Under the pieces are notes generated by a model. The model worked only from the letters and a program-made list of their open reading frames with translations. It searched no databases and had not been told where the DNA came from. 64,000 nt of DNA from Perkinsus chesapeaki (taxonomy: Eukaryota; Perkinsozoa; Perkinsida; Perkinsidae), in the NCBI GenBank assembly GCA_013115145.1, contig JAAPAO010000126.1:1-64000 (forward strand). Direction: 5' to 3'. Below are positions 25,301 through 36,938 of the stretch, in pieces; position 1 is the first letter of the stretch, and every line of letters begins with the position of its first letter. The position numbers were made by a program, and so were the translations under genes.

Positions 25301-26770
25301 AAACTGCAGCGGAGCGAAGCAGCAGCAGCAGCCACCGCGCCTCCTCACCATCTCCTCCTTGGACAGCAAGCCCTGTGGCGATGCATTAGGGTGGACATCG
25401 TACATATGAAGGTGTGCTATCGGGCTGGGCTTCTGCTCCTTGAAGGCATGAACACACTTTGATGGCCCACATCCGGACTTGTCATCCGCTATGCATAATA
25501 TAAGCTGAAGCACAGACGACACTCACGGATACTGAATACTATCCACCATTTCATTATTAATTCAGGAAATTGATTTTAGTTTCCATTGAATCCTACTGGA
25601 AATTTGGTAATTAAATAACCCCATTTGGCTTTAACGAATAAGTCCAGCTCTTCATGAAGCTCCAAAATTAATAGTAACGCCTCTTCGAATGTGGTGAATT
25701 TTGTGATACACTATCACTCCACAATAGTTCCTCCATTCGAACCCCACACCCCACCTTCCCAGTCTCCGTCAGCACTTCCAGCATTTCTTGTGGCTTGCTA
25801 ATATTATTATTCTCCATCCGTAGCCATGTCGGTTGATAACTACAACCATTCATCCCCTACCGCTCCTCTCACAACCCTCCCTACAATTGAGACTTAGCCT
25901 GCCATGGGTAAGCATGATTTGGATGCAACGCAAAGGTCATGAGAAGCTGCATAATTCCCCGCTCTGAAAAGGACAGCTTCCCTCTGCCGCCTCCTCCCCC
26001 ATCTCCCCACCTGTTATCCGATTATTTGACAGATGAAGCTCCTCAATAGCTTCATTCTGATCCGCTAACATTTGCGATAACCGGCACACCGCAACATCAT
26101 CAATGCAGTTACGGTAAAGTCGCAAGGCCTAAGCCACACCTCTGCCCAAGCCACCACCCCTCCCCCTCCTTACCTTGCACTGTACTTTATGTTGCATCAA
26201 AGTATTCAACATAACTATACAGCCCGGAGACGTGAGCTGATTCTCAGCTGAAAGGATAGCACTGCCAACTACTACCCCCTGCCAGGTCCCTACCTAGCTC
26301 CACATTGGCGCACAATCGATATCGATACACGAAGGTCGGGTCGTTGGTGGTCGGCTGAGGCAGGCCACTTCATGGTTTATCCTGGTCCGAATTCCTACGC
26401 CAGGATTTGACTTCTTATATTCCTTTTTATGGTCCTGTAAGAACTGTTCCAGCGCCGCACTGGCATCTTGGACCAACGCCCGATCAACACCGAGACGCTT
26501 GTTATTCAACTAAGGCAACAGCAGCAGTAGCAGACAACTTCTCATACCATTCTTCCGCCAAATCATCCCTACTACTACCCTCACAGTAAGCCAATAGGTC
26601 CCGTCTGGCTTAGTCGGGGTTATATGGAAACAATTACGCCATTTAGTGTCGCCTTTTGTGTTGCTTGTCCCCGGCCCCTTAGCATGTAGTGGTGAGTACA
26701 CTACACCGCCCCCGCCTCCACCATGTGGGTGGCGATGGTGATGATGATGAGAAGAAGATGTTGAGGTCAT
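22331..26770 (-). CDS. LRR - RING - TRAF-type zinc finger - SH3 multidomain protein
   Basis: One open, spliceable gene of roughly 1000 codons. Start at 26770 (MTSTSSSHHHHHRHPHGGGG). Domains in order: leucine-rich repeats near 26110-25800 (LSQMLADQNEAIEELHLSNN, then PTWLRMENNNIS); a region with GCGPSKCVHAFKEQ; an Ala/Ser/Gly-rich linker; a RING finger at about 24730-24640 (CICGRCNNVLKDPIQ, then RPCRHRFCRNCF); a TRAF-like cysteine region (IPCPSCDLGLARSD, then CRWQGTVSEYAAHIHQCQ); long low-complexity Ser/Gly and His/Gln-rich stretches; and a C-terminal SH3 domain (VHDFVPDPETMN, LCAGDVVRVLEVTASGW, then STAWFPYSFSVAIER). Ends GGMQ, stop 22331-22333. The RING suggests an E3 ubiquitin ligase with scaffold modules. 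The LRR-RING join uses a 53-nt intron that preserves frame and has no nearby start codon, which argues for one gene rather than two. Confidence 0.78.
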
Positions 26771-26937
26771 AGCTGCTGCCCCTCTACACCCCAGAGCAGT
26801 GTAATCGGGTAGTCCTGTTGCACAAAGACTGTCCCCCTTCTGTTAGATACTAGTGACACAACATTGAACACGCACGCGAAACTAGTTTCCACTGCTGTCA
26901 TCTTTCAAAGCCGCCGGCAATAAAAATTGACTTCCCT

Positions 26938-28037
26938 CTACTCCTTCGCCTCTGCTGCCTTCAAGCTGTCCAATAGCACCTAATAACACAAATTCTGTCC
27001 CCATTTTGTCACCCACTCCCCCATACCATGCGGCGCTCAAACAATGCTCTCGCCCTTCTATCAGCAATATCCTGGGCCAACAAAGCACTCTAAAACATCA
27101 GCACCACCTCTCAAACCTCTCCGGCCCTCCACCACCTACATTAGTAGCATCAGCCTGCTCCTTTATGATATCCTGTCTGCACTGGTCAAAGGCCTTAAAC
27201 TCACCATCACATTCCGAGTCGACAGCAGGCGAGGCGAAGTTCGTGGACAGGCATCGGAAAAACGTCATACCTATCAGAAGAGCTCAAATACCTTAGACCA
27301 TCAGACTCCTCCTCTTCCTCCGGACCCACCAGTAGGACGACACTTGTGATCATTATCCGTAGCACTGTCGAACATCCTAGTATAGAGATCAGCCTTGCGC
27401 TGTTTGCCGTCGACGGATAAATCCTCCCCGGCCAAAGAAGGACGACCGGTGACTATATCCGACCACATAACCTACTGACCACTCCCCAACAGCGACGACC
27501 AGCCTTCGAGCCTCACCTTCTCCCTGACAGGAATGTCCTCCGGGGTGTTATTGCTGAGTCCAGTGAAGTTGTTGTCGTCAAGCTCCTTCTTGATAGCCAA
27601 TGATCGCTCCATACGGAAGCGACGAGTAAGGAACCATTCCTAAACAGAATCACGCGAAGGAGCGGTATATACCACAACAACAACTGCAATTAGAAGGGGA
27701 CGAAGGTCTGAACGCATCAGCATCAATCCGATGCTGCTTCGAGGTAGTAACCCTCCCTCTCAACGCTGCGCATTCAACCCGTATGGTTAAAAATTAAAGC
27801 CGTCGGAGAGGTAACGCCACAGGAGTGATAGGGAAGCAATGGTTGTTCCGTTCCATAATATAAAGCTCCGACAGCAGCAGTGGTAGCAGCGGCAGGCGCT
27901 CTTCTATATCATCTCCCTACTACCTTGAGATCCCTTTCAATACCATTTAACTCCGAGGTGACATACGCCTGATACTTCTCAGTCTGTGTGGGGACATGGT
28001 TAGTGGGACCAGCAGTAGCAGCAGCGGTGGCAGGCAT
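26938..28037 (-). CDS. Unknown conserved-looking protein, about 200 residues
   Basis: Start at 28037 (MPATAAATAGPTNHVPTQTE). The spliced product continues with EKYQAYVTSELNGIERDLK, EWFLTRRFRMERSLAIKKEL, IVTGRPSLAGEDLSVDGKQR, then a Cys-containing helix (ECDGEFKAFDQCRQDIIKE) and a charged C-terminal helix (QDIADRRARALFERRMVLLD), stopping at 26938. Introns of 45-55 nt plus longer ones join in frame, which supports a real gene. The single C-x9-C spacing (CDGEFKAFDQC) recalls CHCH-type mitochondrial proteins, but one pair is not diagnostic. I do not recognise the family. It sits on the same strand between the LRR-RING gene and MNS1. Confidence 0.6.
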
Positions 28038-28145
28038 GACTCTTAGAAGAAAACTTACAGCAATAGTGCTTCTAAAAAATAATAAGACACCAATGCCCCC
28101 TCCAACACAAGTCCGCGAACCAGCTGCACCACTAAGTCATTTATA

Positions 28146-30810
28146 TCATGACATGGTTTTATCTTCCACACAGAGCCATCTCCTAACATCCATCATACCA
28201 GCACCGCCCCCACCAAACCCTAATACCTCTTCTGTCTGCACCGTCCCCTTCGGTAGAAAGTCATATAGTTCCGCACCGTACTCGGCCAGGAGCCTCTTGC
28301 GCTCTTCAGCAATGACCTGCAAGGGAATACAATTAACAACCAGTTGGAGCCAACTCAGATGAGCACCTTCTCCCGAACCTCATCAAACTTGAGCAGCTCC
28401 TCGTACTCCTTCCGCTCCTTCTCCCTCTCCGCATCAAACTGCCTCTTCCTCTCTTCGACCAACCTACCATCACAATCTACCGTCACTGCGCCACAGAATT
28501 CCCATACCGGTCAACCTCTCGCTTGTGCTCCAACACCTTCATCCTTCTCCGCTGGGCATTCATCTGCTCAATCTTAGCATCCTAAGCCATCACCATCCCG
28601 CCAGCCACATCCCTTCTCTCCTACATTAGCGAACTTAGCCATCAACTGCTCCCTAAAGCGGGCCTCCTGCGCCTCCTCTTCCTGCCTTCTTTTCTAAACT
28701 TGCAAATCCCTCTGTAACCCAATCCCCACAACTTCACCTCTTTCATCTCCATTTGATACTCATAAGCTGCCAACATGTCCTCTCGGTCCTTCGCCCTCTT
28801 AGCAGCTTCAGCCTAATAACCACCACAGCAAAGACTAAAAGCAGCACTTAGCCACCAATACATAACAACTCTAAGAAATGGAATACAAAGCAAATATGAA
28901 ATCCACAGATCCAGTTTGCTTCTCTAGGAGATGTTAACAAGCATCCACCAATGATGCTCAGCTGCCGCCAGTGATCCCCTCTTACCTTCTCTCTTTCCCT
29001 GCTCTTCTTTTCCAATTCCTCCCAAAATAACTCATTCCTATAGTACTCCAATTCAGCATCTTTAGATGCCTTTGCCGCTTGTTCGGCTACACCACCAAAT
29101 CCCCCAACTCCCCCCTACAAGAGCAGCATCAGCAACCCTACCCATCATCTTATCCAATATCCGCTTCTTCTCCTTCTCCTTAGCTGCCTTCTCGGCATCC
29201 AACCTACCAACGCCGCCGCTCCTACCCCACAGCCTGACCTCTACTCCTACCGCTCTTCCATCTCCCTCTTAGCTCTCGCATAGGCCTCAATCCTTGCCTC
29301 TTCCTCCCTGTCAGCCGCCTGCTGCTGCCGTCGCATCCTACCATCCAGCGTGACTCTCGTCCCCAGCCGCCATCAGCAATCACCTCGCTGCCTCCTCGGC
29401 GAACTCCTTCAGCTGTTTCTGCGTATCTAGCTGTTGCTGCCTCCTCCTTTCCATAGCGTCCATCTCCTCCTGATTAAACAAAGGAGTGGTAGACAGTAAC
29501 TTCTTCAGCTCTAGTAGCCCGATATCAGTAAGATGCTATTGTGCACCCCTAACGAAATGCGCTCTTGCCGAATTTGCCGAACTTAGAGTCACCGATACTA
29601 TTACATTTCACTTCAAGAGCCCTTTACATTTCGCCATACATAGCTTAACGTTATATACTATATCTAAGCTATCATATATGATATTATATAAAATGCTTTT
29701 ATAGAAATTATCCCACCACATTAACAGACTTGATTATTACGAATTGAGTAACAAGTCCATAAATATTGTATCCACGTAATATCAGTACAAACACCCCAGT
29801 GATGCTAACCAAAGTCTTACCTTCTGAATCCGCCTCACTACAGCGTCCACCTGAGCCTTCTCTCTAAGATGCTCCTTCAATGCCTTTGACACCAACGACA
29901 CTGTTTGTTGAACAAAGGAAAATGCGTTACAATTTCACGCTGGAGTTCCTTTTCTTCGATCTGCTTCTGCTGCAGGTTCTTGGCATACTCTCTCTTCTCT
30001 TGCTACAAAAATACCCAATAATCCTAGCGGAGCGATGCACATACCATGCCTACCACAGTGTACTCCTTCAGCTGCTCCTTCTCCAAATCTCTCAAACGTT
30101 CTGATTCAGCCATTACCTCCTGCTCTCCGCGACATCCCTACCGATTTCCAGCTGGGTCTCCAACTGTTCCTCCAATCGACGTTGCTCCTGCGCCCTATAC
30201 TCCATATCCAACAACTGTGCTGCCCTCTCCCTATTGACCTACCCTTCCCTTATAAGCAATAACACCCCCTATTCCCATCCCCCCACCTTAGCCAGCTCTA
30301 TCCTTGCCCTCAATTGCTTCAGTTCATCGCTTTCCTCGCATATCCTCCTTCTAAGCTGATCCTCCCTAACAGCCCTGGCCTGTCTTGCCTCCAGCTCTGC
30401 AGCTGCTGCCTCCTCCATAGCCATTATCTACACCCCTCCTCCTCATCATCAACAACCACAGTGTAGTTAATACCGTCTTCTTAGTCTCCTTATGAGTGGT
30501 CTCTGCTAAATATTCAGCATCAGCTGTTCTCTCCCTTGCTATCTCATCCTGCCTGAGCGACACCACTAGCTTACCCCACATGACAGCTCCTTACTCTCTT
30601 TTCCATCGCTTCAACTCCACTCTCTTATCGCTCTTACTATGCCCACCTACGACACAATAAAGGAGACAGCAGCAGCAGCAGCAGCAGCTGCGCAATAACC
30701 TTACCAAGTATAAGCTGATCCTTGAGCATCTTTCCCAAAGATTCATTCCTAGCTTCAACCTCCCGAAACTTCGCCAACTCCCTCTCTCTATACCGTCTTA
30801 GCTGTGCCAT
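28146..30810 (-). CDS. MNS1: MNS1-like flagellar coiled-coil protein (TPH family)
   Basis: A long coiled coil rich in Glu, Arg, Lys and Gln. Start taken at 30810 (MAQLRRYRERELAKFREVEA); an upstream ATG at 31125 is a possible first exon. Later exons read QEEMDAMERRRQQQLDTQKQ, RNELFWEELEKKSREREK, AAKRAKDREDMLAAYEY, KIEQMNAQRRRMKVLEHKRE and RKRLLAEYGAELYDFLPKG. The last two resemble the MNS1 C-terminus as I recall it (EQMNAQKRRM..LEHR and LLKEHA..L..YLPKG). MNS1 is a microtubule inner protein of ciliary doublets, so the gene implies a flagellated stage. Many introns; the 3' end is uncertain and the stop at 28146 assumes read-through after VQTEE. Alternative: another trichohyalin-plectin-homology protein such as CFAP45 or CFAP53. 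Confidence 0.72.
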
Positions 30811-32116
30811 ATAACCTATCCCACCAACTCTCCTCCCCCCTGTAATAATAACACAACAGCGATAGCCAACTCCTTGAAAGTGCTGATATTAACGATGATC
30901 TACAAACCCTCGAAACTACTAACTACACTTTCATATTCAGATAAGGTGAAAAATCATCAACCACCACCGCCACTGCTGCCGAAGCCGTATTGTTCGTCGG
31001 CGTCGGCAGTGGTGGTCTACACCACACCACAGTTCAGCATCATCGTTTATCGAATAACCGTCGCCTCAACCCTCCACACTTTTACCGCCACCACTACCAC
31101 CGGAAGCATACTGTTGTAGTCTCATAACATCCTTCCATGCCCCCCGGAACATTATTAGCAATAAAAAAGCTTATCAACACCGAAAGATAACCTGTATCTA
31201 GTGGCTCATAATCCAACTGCCATAAAACAATCTTTATTCACATTAATCTCGTTATTGGGGTATAAGGTAATACAATAATACCAAGGGACCAGTCTATTAT
31301 ATACATAAACAGTTAATAAAGGTAGTACTGGTGTTGCGGACATATACAAGGCAGTAGTGGTAGTAGCAGTGGATAGTACGGTGATACAGTAAGGGAAGAA
31401 GGACTGGTAAGAACGAGAACTAATGAGAAGGCAATAATGAAACAGACTGAGACTACTACCATGGCGTGGTTTACCTTCCACCTAGCAACCGCCATGGTTC
31501 ATCTTCTTGTTCTTGTTGTTGTAGTAGTAGTGTTGTTGTATATACAAAATTTAATAGAGCTTGAGGAGGAGGAGGAGGATAACAGGGAGAATGATATGTA
31601 ATGTACAAAGTGATAATAACATCATCACCATCCTACTCGAACACTATGATCCAAACATTAATATGACATAATCAACAACAACAACCGCCGCCGCCAACGT
31701 GGGCGAGAGTGATGATGATGATGACGCTACAACCAGTGAGGCAGTTGCCTATAGTAATAAGAAGACAAAGAGGAGAAGACAAAGAGCAAGGAGAATGATT
31801 AACGAACGGCACCAACAACTACTACTGCTTCAGTAGAAGCTGTCGTAGGAGCTGCTGCTAGATAATGAAATATAATAATGTATTGCGAATCTTGTCAACG
31901 ATGATATTGTTCTTGACGATAAAAAAGGCCTTCAGCTTGGGCCACAATGTCATACACATAAAAACATCACTGGCGGCCATGGCGACAAGCGACGCCAATC
32001 ACAGCAATCAGTGAGTCAAAGCAGCAGCAGCCCATCGATTAGGCCTGTGTGCAGACCAAAGACCTATACCTGATTAACATGCATAAGACGACATAACATT
32101 ACTGCCTCCTTTAATC
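30811..32116. other. Intergenic, microsatellite-rich
   Basis: About 1.3 kb between MNS1 and the HAD gene. Holds many short runs of GTT/GTA, GAGGAG and GATGAT repeats around 31510-31850. A candidate short 5' exon of MNS1 lies near 31125. Nothing else is recognised. Confidence 0.5.
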
Positions 32117-33085
32117 CTACCCATGCTTAGCCTTAGCCTTACCAACAACATTACTAGACTGCTCTTGCTTTTGCATGCCTTGTCTAGCTTTCAACATTGC
32201 CCTTCTGGCAGCACATACCTCCGAATACTGATCTATACTGGCAAGATCACCAGCTTCAGCAATCGAGTAATCATCAACACCACCATTATCACCATTTAAC
32301 AACAACTCCGGGAGAGAGTGCAATAAATAAGTCTGAAAGATACATTCCGCTCTCTATCGACTCCCCCTCTCTACTACTACCAGCTCTCTCTCCAGCTCCA
32401 ATGTAGTTGGAACTTCCTTCAACAAGCAGGTCTTAACGGAAACGTTAGGATAGAGCATGCGAAGAGTTTTCGCTGGCTCCACATCCCCTCTCATATTACC
32501 AATTAAAAGAATCTACCACAGTTCCATATACCACAACAGCGACCCCCAATTCACCTGTGTTTCCACTGCATTGCCTGCTCCACTCGCCACATTACGGCAA
32601 AAGTCATTGCCCAACTTCACAATTGTCGGGCACTTTTGTCTAATGTATTGTCATCACCCACAAGTCCCATACTCACAACACCTTACTTCAGGCCTAGCTG
32701 GCGAGTCTCCTTAGGAGTATGAACTATTTGGGCCCGTTCTATTAGGGGGCGTAGTTCAGGGAAAAAGTTGTTGCAGCTCTGTCGAACCCATCCTTCGGTG
32801 CTAGAGCTCAGTATAATTAATCCATTATCGGACGACAGGCTTAAAAGTAATTCAATTACAGTAGCAGCAACACTTACGTATCGCTGAGAGAGAGTAACCT
32901 ACAACCAACTCATACCAACTTTCCGACAAATCACAATCGCGTACCTTCCCACCGTGGCGGGCAATGTCCTTTGTTGGCAGGATTGTATCGTCCCAGTCTA
33001 GGATCGTAAGAAGACGATGGCTGTTGGCACTGTTGCCGGCCGGTCCACCGTAAGCAGCTGAGAAATCATTTGTTGGAGTCTCCAT
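32117..33085 (-). CDS. HAD-like protein with DWDDT motif
   Basis: Start at 33085 (METPTNDFSAAYGGPAGNSA). The HAD motif I is LTILDWDDTILPT, with both aspartates of DxD(T) present. After a 61-nt intron the exon reads RYVSVAATVIELLLSLSSDN, then GLIILSSSTEGWVRQSCNNF, giving the motif II serine run. Later exons give VKLGNDFCRNVASGAGNA and IGNMRGDVEPAKTLRMLYPN. A charged tail (MLKARQGMQKQEQSS) ends at 32117. This DWDDT subgroup of the haloacid dehalogenase fold is found in protist and fungal proteins of unsettled function. The organisation (DWDDTLLP, S/N-EGWVxxSC, later GD-type motif) fits a phosphatase-like protein, but no substrate can be named. Confidence 0.78.
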
Positions 33086-35309
33086 ACCAGAGAGGAGGAT
33101 GTCAAAAAACCTTTAATAAGATATAATAAACCAACAACGACACAGTAGCTAGCGAAAAGCCAGCGGGAAGCTAGCGTAGGCTAACGAGCCATGGAGCAAT
33201 ACTATATACACCGAAGAGCCAGGGGGTAAGGAAGGAGCAATATCATGCAAGCAATTCCATCATAGATTGCGGGCTCGCTACGCAATGAGTAATTACGTCA
33301 CAGCGGTGGTGAGGTAGCATTATCAGCGACCCGGGTTCGATCCCGGGTGAGGGCATTTATCAAACATAGCAATTCCACATTATCTTTCTCCTGTATGCGT
33401 CAACTGAAAGGTGCGCACACGTGGATTTAGAGAACCGCTTTGAAAGAAGCGATGAAGCGGCATAATGGCAGGCAGGAAAGAGCTCAACGAGTTTGCCCAA
33501 CCCATCCGAAACTTGTCATTATGCGCTTAGTGAACGCATGTGCACGAACACACGCGTACGGAGACAGAGTCTATCCTTTTTTACAGGACACTTGCATCTT
33601 CCTTTCCAGAGCACCAGGACCGTAAGCTATATAGGGAGGACAGGCTTTTATAAGAAGAAGATCAAGATTAAAAGAAGAAGCCTTCTTGAAGTTACACTGA
33701 GAGGAATAATGTGAGCTATAGACTTTAGCCTATAGTCTTTCAGCTGCTTTCGATATCCCATGAACTGGCAGTACACACCACGGTGACATTCGCGACGCGA
33801 TATGGGTCGACGCCGCAGCAGCAGATCTCCCACGCTTAACCTATTATATTATTGGCAATTACAACACAACAGAGATACATTAAGGATTTCATCATATTAC
33901 TAGGAGACTTAAAGGGCAATGAAGTAGCATTGTCACGACCAGTAGAATAACATGGAAACAATGCTACCACCACCGTATAAGAAACCTTAACAACAACATC
34001 GTGATAACGTTACGAAACAGGAAACTCTGAACATTCGTACAATGTTGAAACAGAGCACACGATGTTTGACCATATCATTGCATACATCAACATTGCCAAC
34101 AACAACACTTAGAAACACATCAATAAAGCGGTAAATACATAACCACTTGAATGAACCTTAGAGCACTTATATGGCTTGGATGTCGATAACATATTATTAT
34201 TATCGGCTTCGAAAGCCACATATCACACCACCGACGATAGTAGCAAAGGTCATTAAAGCAGAGTCGCATCAACGATTAACAGCGACAATAGCTTATAGCA
34301 TTACAACAGACATGTAGTAGTACAGGAAGGCGGATAACATTCTAGAACATAATAGAACTAGACCTTTACAGTATATAATAACCCGTATCACAGTAGCAGG
34401 AGAAAATTAAAGCACATTAATGGATGCCAACATAGAGAGCACTTTTACATCACTCCGCAATGGTACAGCCATTCTACAGTACAATACCCGCTATGTGAAG
34501 GGAAATACATGGCTGTTAAGAAAGCTTCGTTTATAAGAAGCGGAAAGGAAAATCACAAGTGAGCATTACTGCTCATAACCGTCTGCTATAATCGATAATC
34601 AAAATACAACGATACAGCGACAAGACTAACAACTGTTGCTGATGCCAACATCAGAACTGGCAAAGTTACACAGCCGATGACAACAGGTTTCGTTATCACC
34701 GAATTTGGCAGAACTTAGCCGCGCATGCGAAGGCAAGAACAACAGTAACCACGGAATTGGCCGCAACCAGATACCATAAGTTGTTTAGACAAATAGATGA
34801 AGCATAGAAATAAAGTGAACGATGAAAGGTATATCACAAGCTACTATCATTTACGTAGCCTTTATGGACAGCACATCACCAACAATGATATCACAACCTA
34901 CAGCGAAGGGCAAATGCCGCAACACTGTAGCGGAGGCGATTTACATGAGGATGATGTTTCCGACAGCAACCATGGATAATGACAAGGAACGACTAAAGAC
35001 CATATTGTATATAAGACCATATACTCTTAATGAGTAGTAATTGTATGAATAGATAATAAGATAGTAAACTATTTCTTCTTGCTACAGCTTTTGTTATAGA
35101 ATTACGATTACAAACTCATTTGAGCACTCATAGGCGATGATGCCAATACGCTGTTACTATTGCAAGTGATAGTAGTACACAGCAATAACGATACGACATC
35201 CTCAAGAGGGTAAAAAGCATCGCAAAGCAGCATAGTACTCGCCTCCAGTGGTGGCGCACCGCAACAGAAACAGCAATATGTACACCGCTATAGTAGGAAA
35301 AACAACACC
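33086..35309. other. Gene-free stretch of 2.2 kb
   Basis: A/C-rich on the plus strand with short CAACAAC and GATAAC-like patches and many stops in every frame. Apart from the tRNA-like element at 33329-33358 I see nothing. It separates the intron-rich genes from the two intronless membrane-protein genes. Confidence 0.6.
33329..33358 (+). repeat. tRNA 3'-half-like element (intergenic copy)
   Basis: Reads ACCCGGGTTCGATCCCGGGT followed by GAGGGCATTT. It has the Pol III B-box core GGTTCGATCCC inside a perfect 7-bp stem (ACCCGGG/CCCGGGT), then an acceptor-like GAGGGCA and a T-rich end. No complementary 5' acceptor strand is found in the preceding 80 bases, so a complete tRNA is not supported. Confidence 0.6.
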
Positions 35310-36938
35310 TCACGCCTGGGCCTCTAGATCATCAACAGGAGACTTAGAGTTCATCACGACATCCGACTTTGATGATTCGCCATCAAAGTCGTATGAGTCA
35401 CTTTCCTTATTCTTCGACGACTCTTTGTCGGCAACAGCCATGTTGGCCGCTGCAACCCTGTTGAAGTAGGGAATGAGAGCCAGACTACCGATGGCACCGA
35501 GAACACAGAAACCTATGAGAACCATATAGTAGTAATCGTAATGTGATCCGCCCCAAGTAGAAGGATCTTCGGGCTTGAAATCGGGTAACCAGGGAGAGCA
35601 TACTTGGAATAAAACGGCCGAAAGCATAGAACCAAAGGAGAAGAATAGCAAGTTCAAACCAGAAGCACAGGCCTTCAACTGCCCAGGGGAATAGGTGAAT
35701 GCAACCTCGTAAGAAGTAGCAAATAGGAAACATTCTCCCAGAGCAATTAGCCAGAACTGAGGAACCTGCCACCATGCCGAAACCGAGAACATAGGCTTGG
35801 CCATAACAACATACTCCAACCCCATAGCACAAAGGAGAGAGCAAGCGCCCGCAATGCAACCCATACAGAATCTTGCCAACACTGACGGGAACATGTTCTT
35901 CCTTTGGAGATAGGGGAATATGACTTGATCCAAGATCAGCGAGTTAATGATAACCGCGAAAGGATCAACGTTCTGGAACATAGCTGCCGGCATATCCCAA
36001 CCGAAGGTGTCTGTATCCATCTTAGTAGCCTGCGTCAGGTAAGCTGTCGTCATTTGGGTATACACCATTTGGAATGGTATCACAATGGTGAACATAGGAA
36101 CCAAACGTAGCAAGCACTTAGTATCTTCGATGAAGGAGTCATCGAACTTTCCACCTTTAGATTTCTTGCATTTCTCGAATGATAATTTAGTGCATGCTAC
36201 ACCGATCACCTCCACCACTTGCAACACTGCTGAACCTTGCGGCTTTGGCTTAACGTAACGACCAAGCAAACCACCAGTAAGGAACACCACACAGGCACAC
36301 AGGAACACAATCGTAATAAATAAGAAGGCCACAAAGAAGGAGCATTCTTGGACAAGGATGGGAGAGACTATACCACCAATGATGCTACCTACATTGATAG
36401 TAGCATAAAAGTAGGTGTAATACCTTGTGATAAGGTCTTTATGATGCTCCGGATGGAACTGTTGAGCGCCCATAATGTTGACACAGCTTTTAATACCACC
36501 AGCACCAAGTGCAATCAGGAAAAGTAATGCCACATCAATCATCCATTGTTCAGAAATAGACTCGATAGCTGATAACGTTAATAGAATCAACCCGCAGGCA
36601 TAGATCAGAGAGAACACTACGATAGTAACGTATAGACCCAGTACTGTATCAGACAGAGCTGCTGACACTAAAGGGGTCAAATAAATAATCGAGTTGAAAA
36701 TAGAAATGTACGAGTTGGCGCCGCTATCATCCATCCCAGCAAACTCCTTCAGAAAGGTCTGCAAGTTGGGTGTTAGACCATAGTATGCTAACCGTTCACA
36801 AAGCTCTTGACCAAGAATAAAAACGACCGAACGTAAGAAAGGATGCTCGTAGTAATGATAGGTATTGCCAGAAGCATCGGTCCATGCTAAGGGCTTGCTG
36901 CTTTGAACTTCACTGGCTGCCGAGAAAATCCGGGGCAT
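35310..36938 (-). CDS. Proton-coupled oligopeptide transporter (POT/PTR family), intronless
   Basis: A single open frame of 542 codons, start at 36938 (MPRIFSAASE). Twelve or so hydrophobic segments. The POT signature ExxER is present (GQELCERLAYYGLTPN), which in the family couples proton to peptide transport. The second family motif region is YYTYFYATINVGSIIGG. Other family-like blocks are LIALGAGGIKSCVNIMGAQQ and QFWLIALGECFLFATSYEVA. The C-terminal tail is acidic and Ser-rich (KESSKNKESDSYDFDGESS), so cytosolic. Substrate is probably di- and tripeptides, inferred from family only. The lack of introns contrasts with most neighbours and with the minus-strand genes before it. Confidence 0.95.
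   Translation of the reverse strand: MPRIFSAASEVQSSKPLAWTDASGNTYHYYEHPFLRSVVFILGQELCERLAYYGLTPNLQTFLKEFAGMDDSGANSYISIFNSIIYLTPLVSAALSDTVLGLYVTIVVFSLIYACGLILLTLSAIESISEQWMIDVALLFLIALGAGGIKSCVNIMGAQQFHPEHHKDLITRYYTYFYATINVGSIIGGIVSPILVQECSFFVAFLFITIVFLCACVVFLTGGLLGRYVKPKPQGSAVLQVVEVIGVACTKLSFEKCKKSKGGKFDDSFIEDTKCLLRLVPMFTIVIPFQMVYTQMTTAYLTQATKMDTDTFGWDMPAAMFQNVDPFAVIINSLILDQVIFPYLQRKNMFPSVLARFCMGCIAGACSLLCAMGLEYVVMAKPMFSVSAWWQVPQFWLIALGECFLFATSYEVAFTYSPGQLKACASGLNLLFFSFGSMLSAVLFQVCSPWLPDFKPEDPSTWGGSHYDYYYMVLIGFCVLGAIGSLALIPYFNRVAAANMAVADKESSKNKESDSYDFDGESSKSDVVMNSKSPVDDLEAQA

Noticed and set aside
31510-31850. Coding low-complexity exon
   Set aside because: Trinucleotide runs in several units with frequent stops in all frames; best seen as microsatellite-rich spacer.
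32800-32900. Micro-exon of 6 nt in the HAD gene
   Set aside because: A single 61-nt intron followed by a continuous exon gives a better frame and better family similarity.
33265-33358. Complete tRNA gene
   Set aside because: The T-arm and acceptor-like tail are clear, but no complementary 5' acceptor strand or proper D- and anticodon arms are found upstream.
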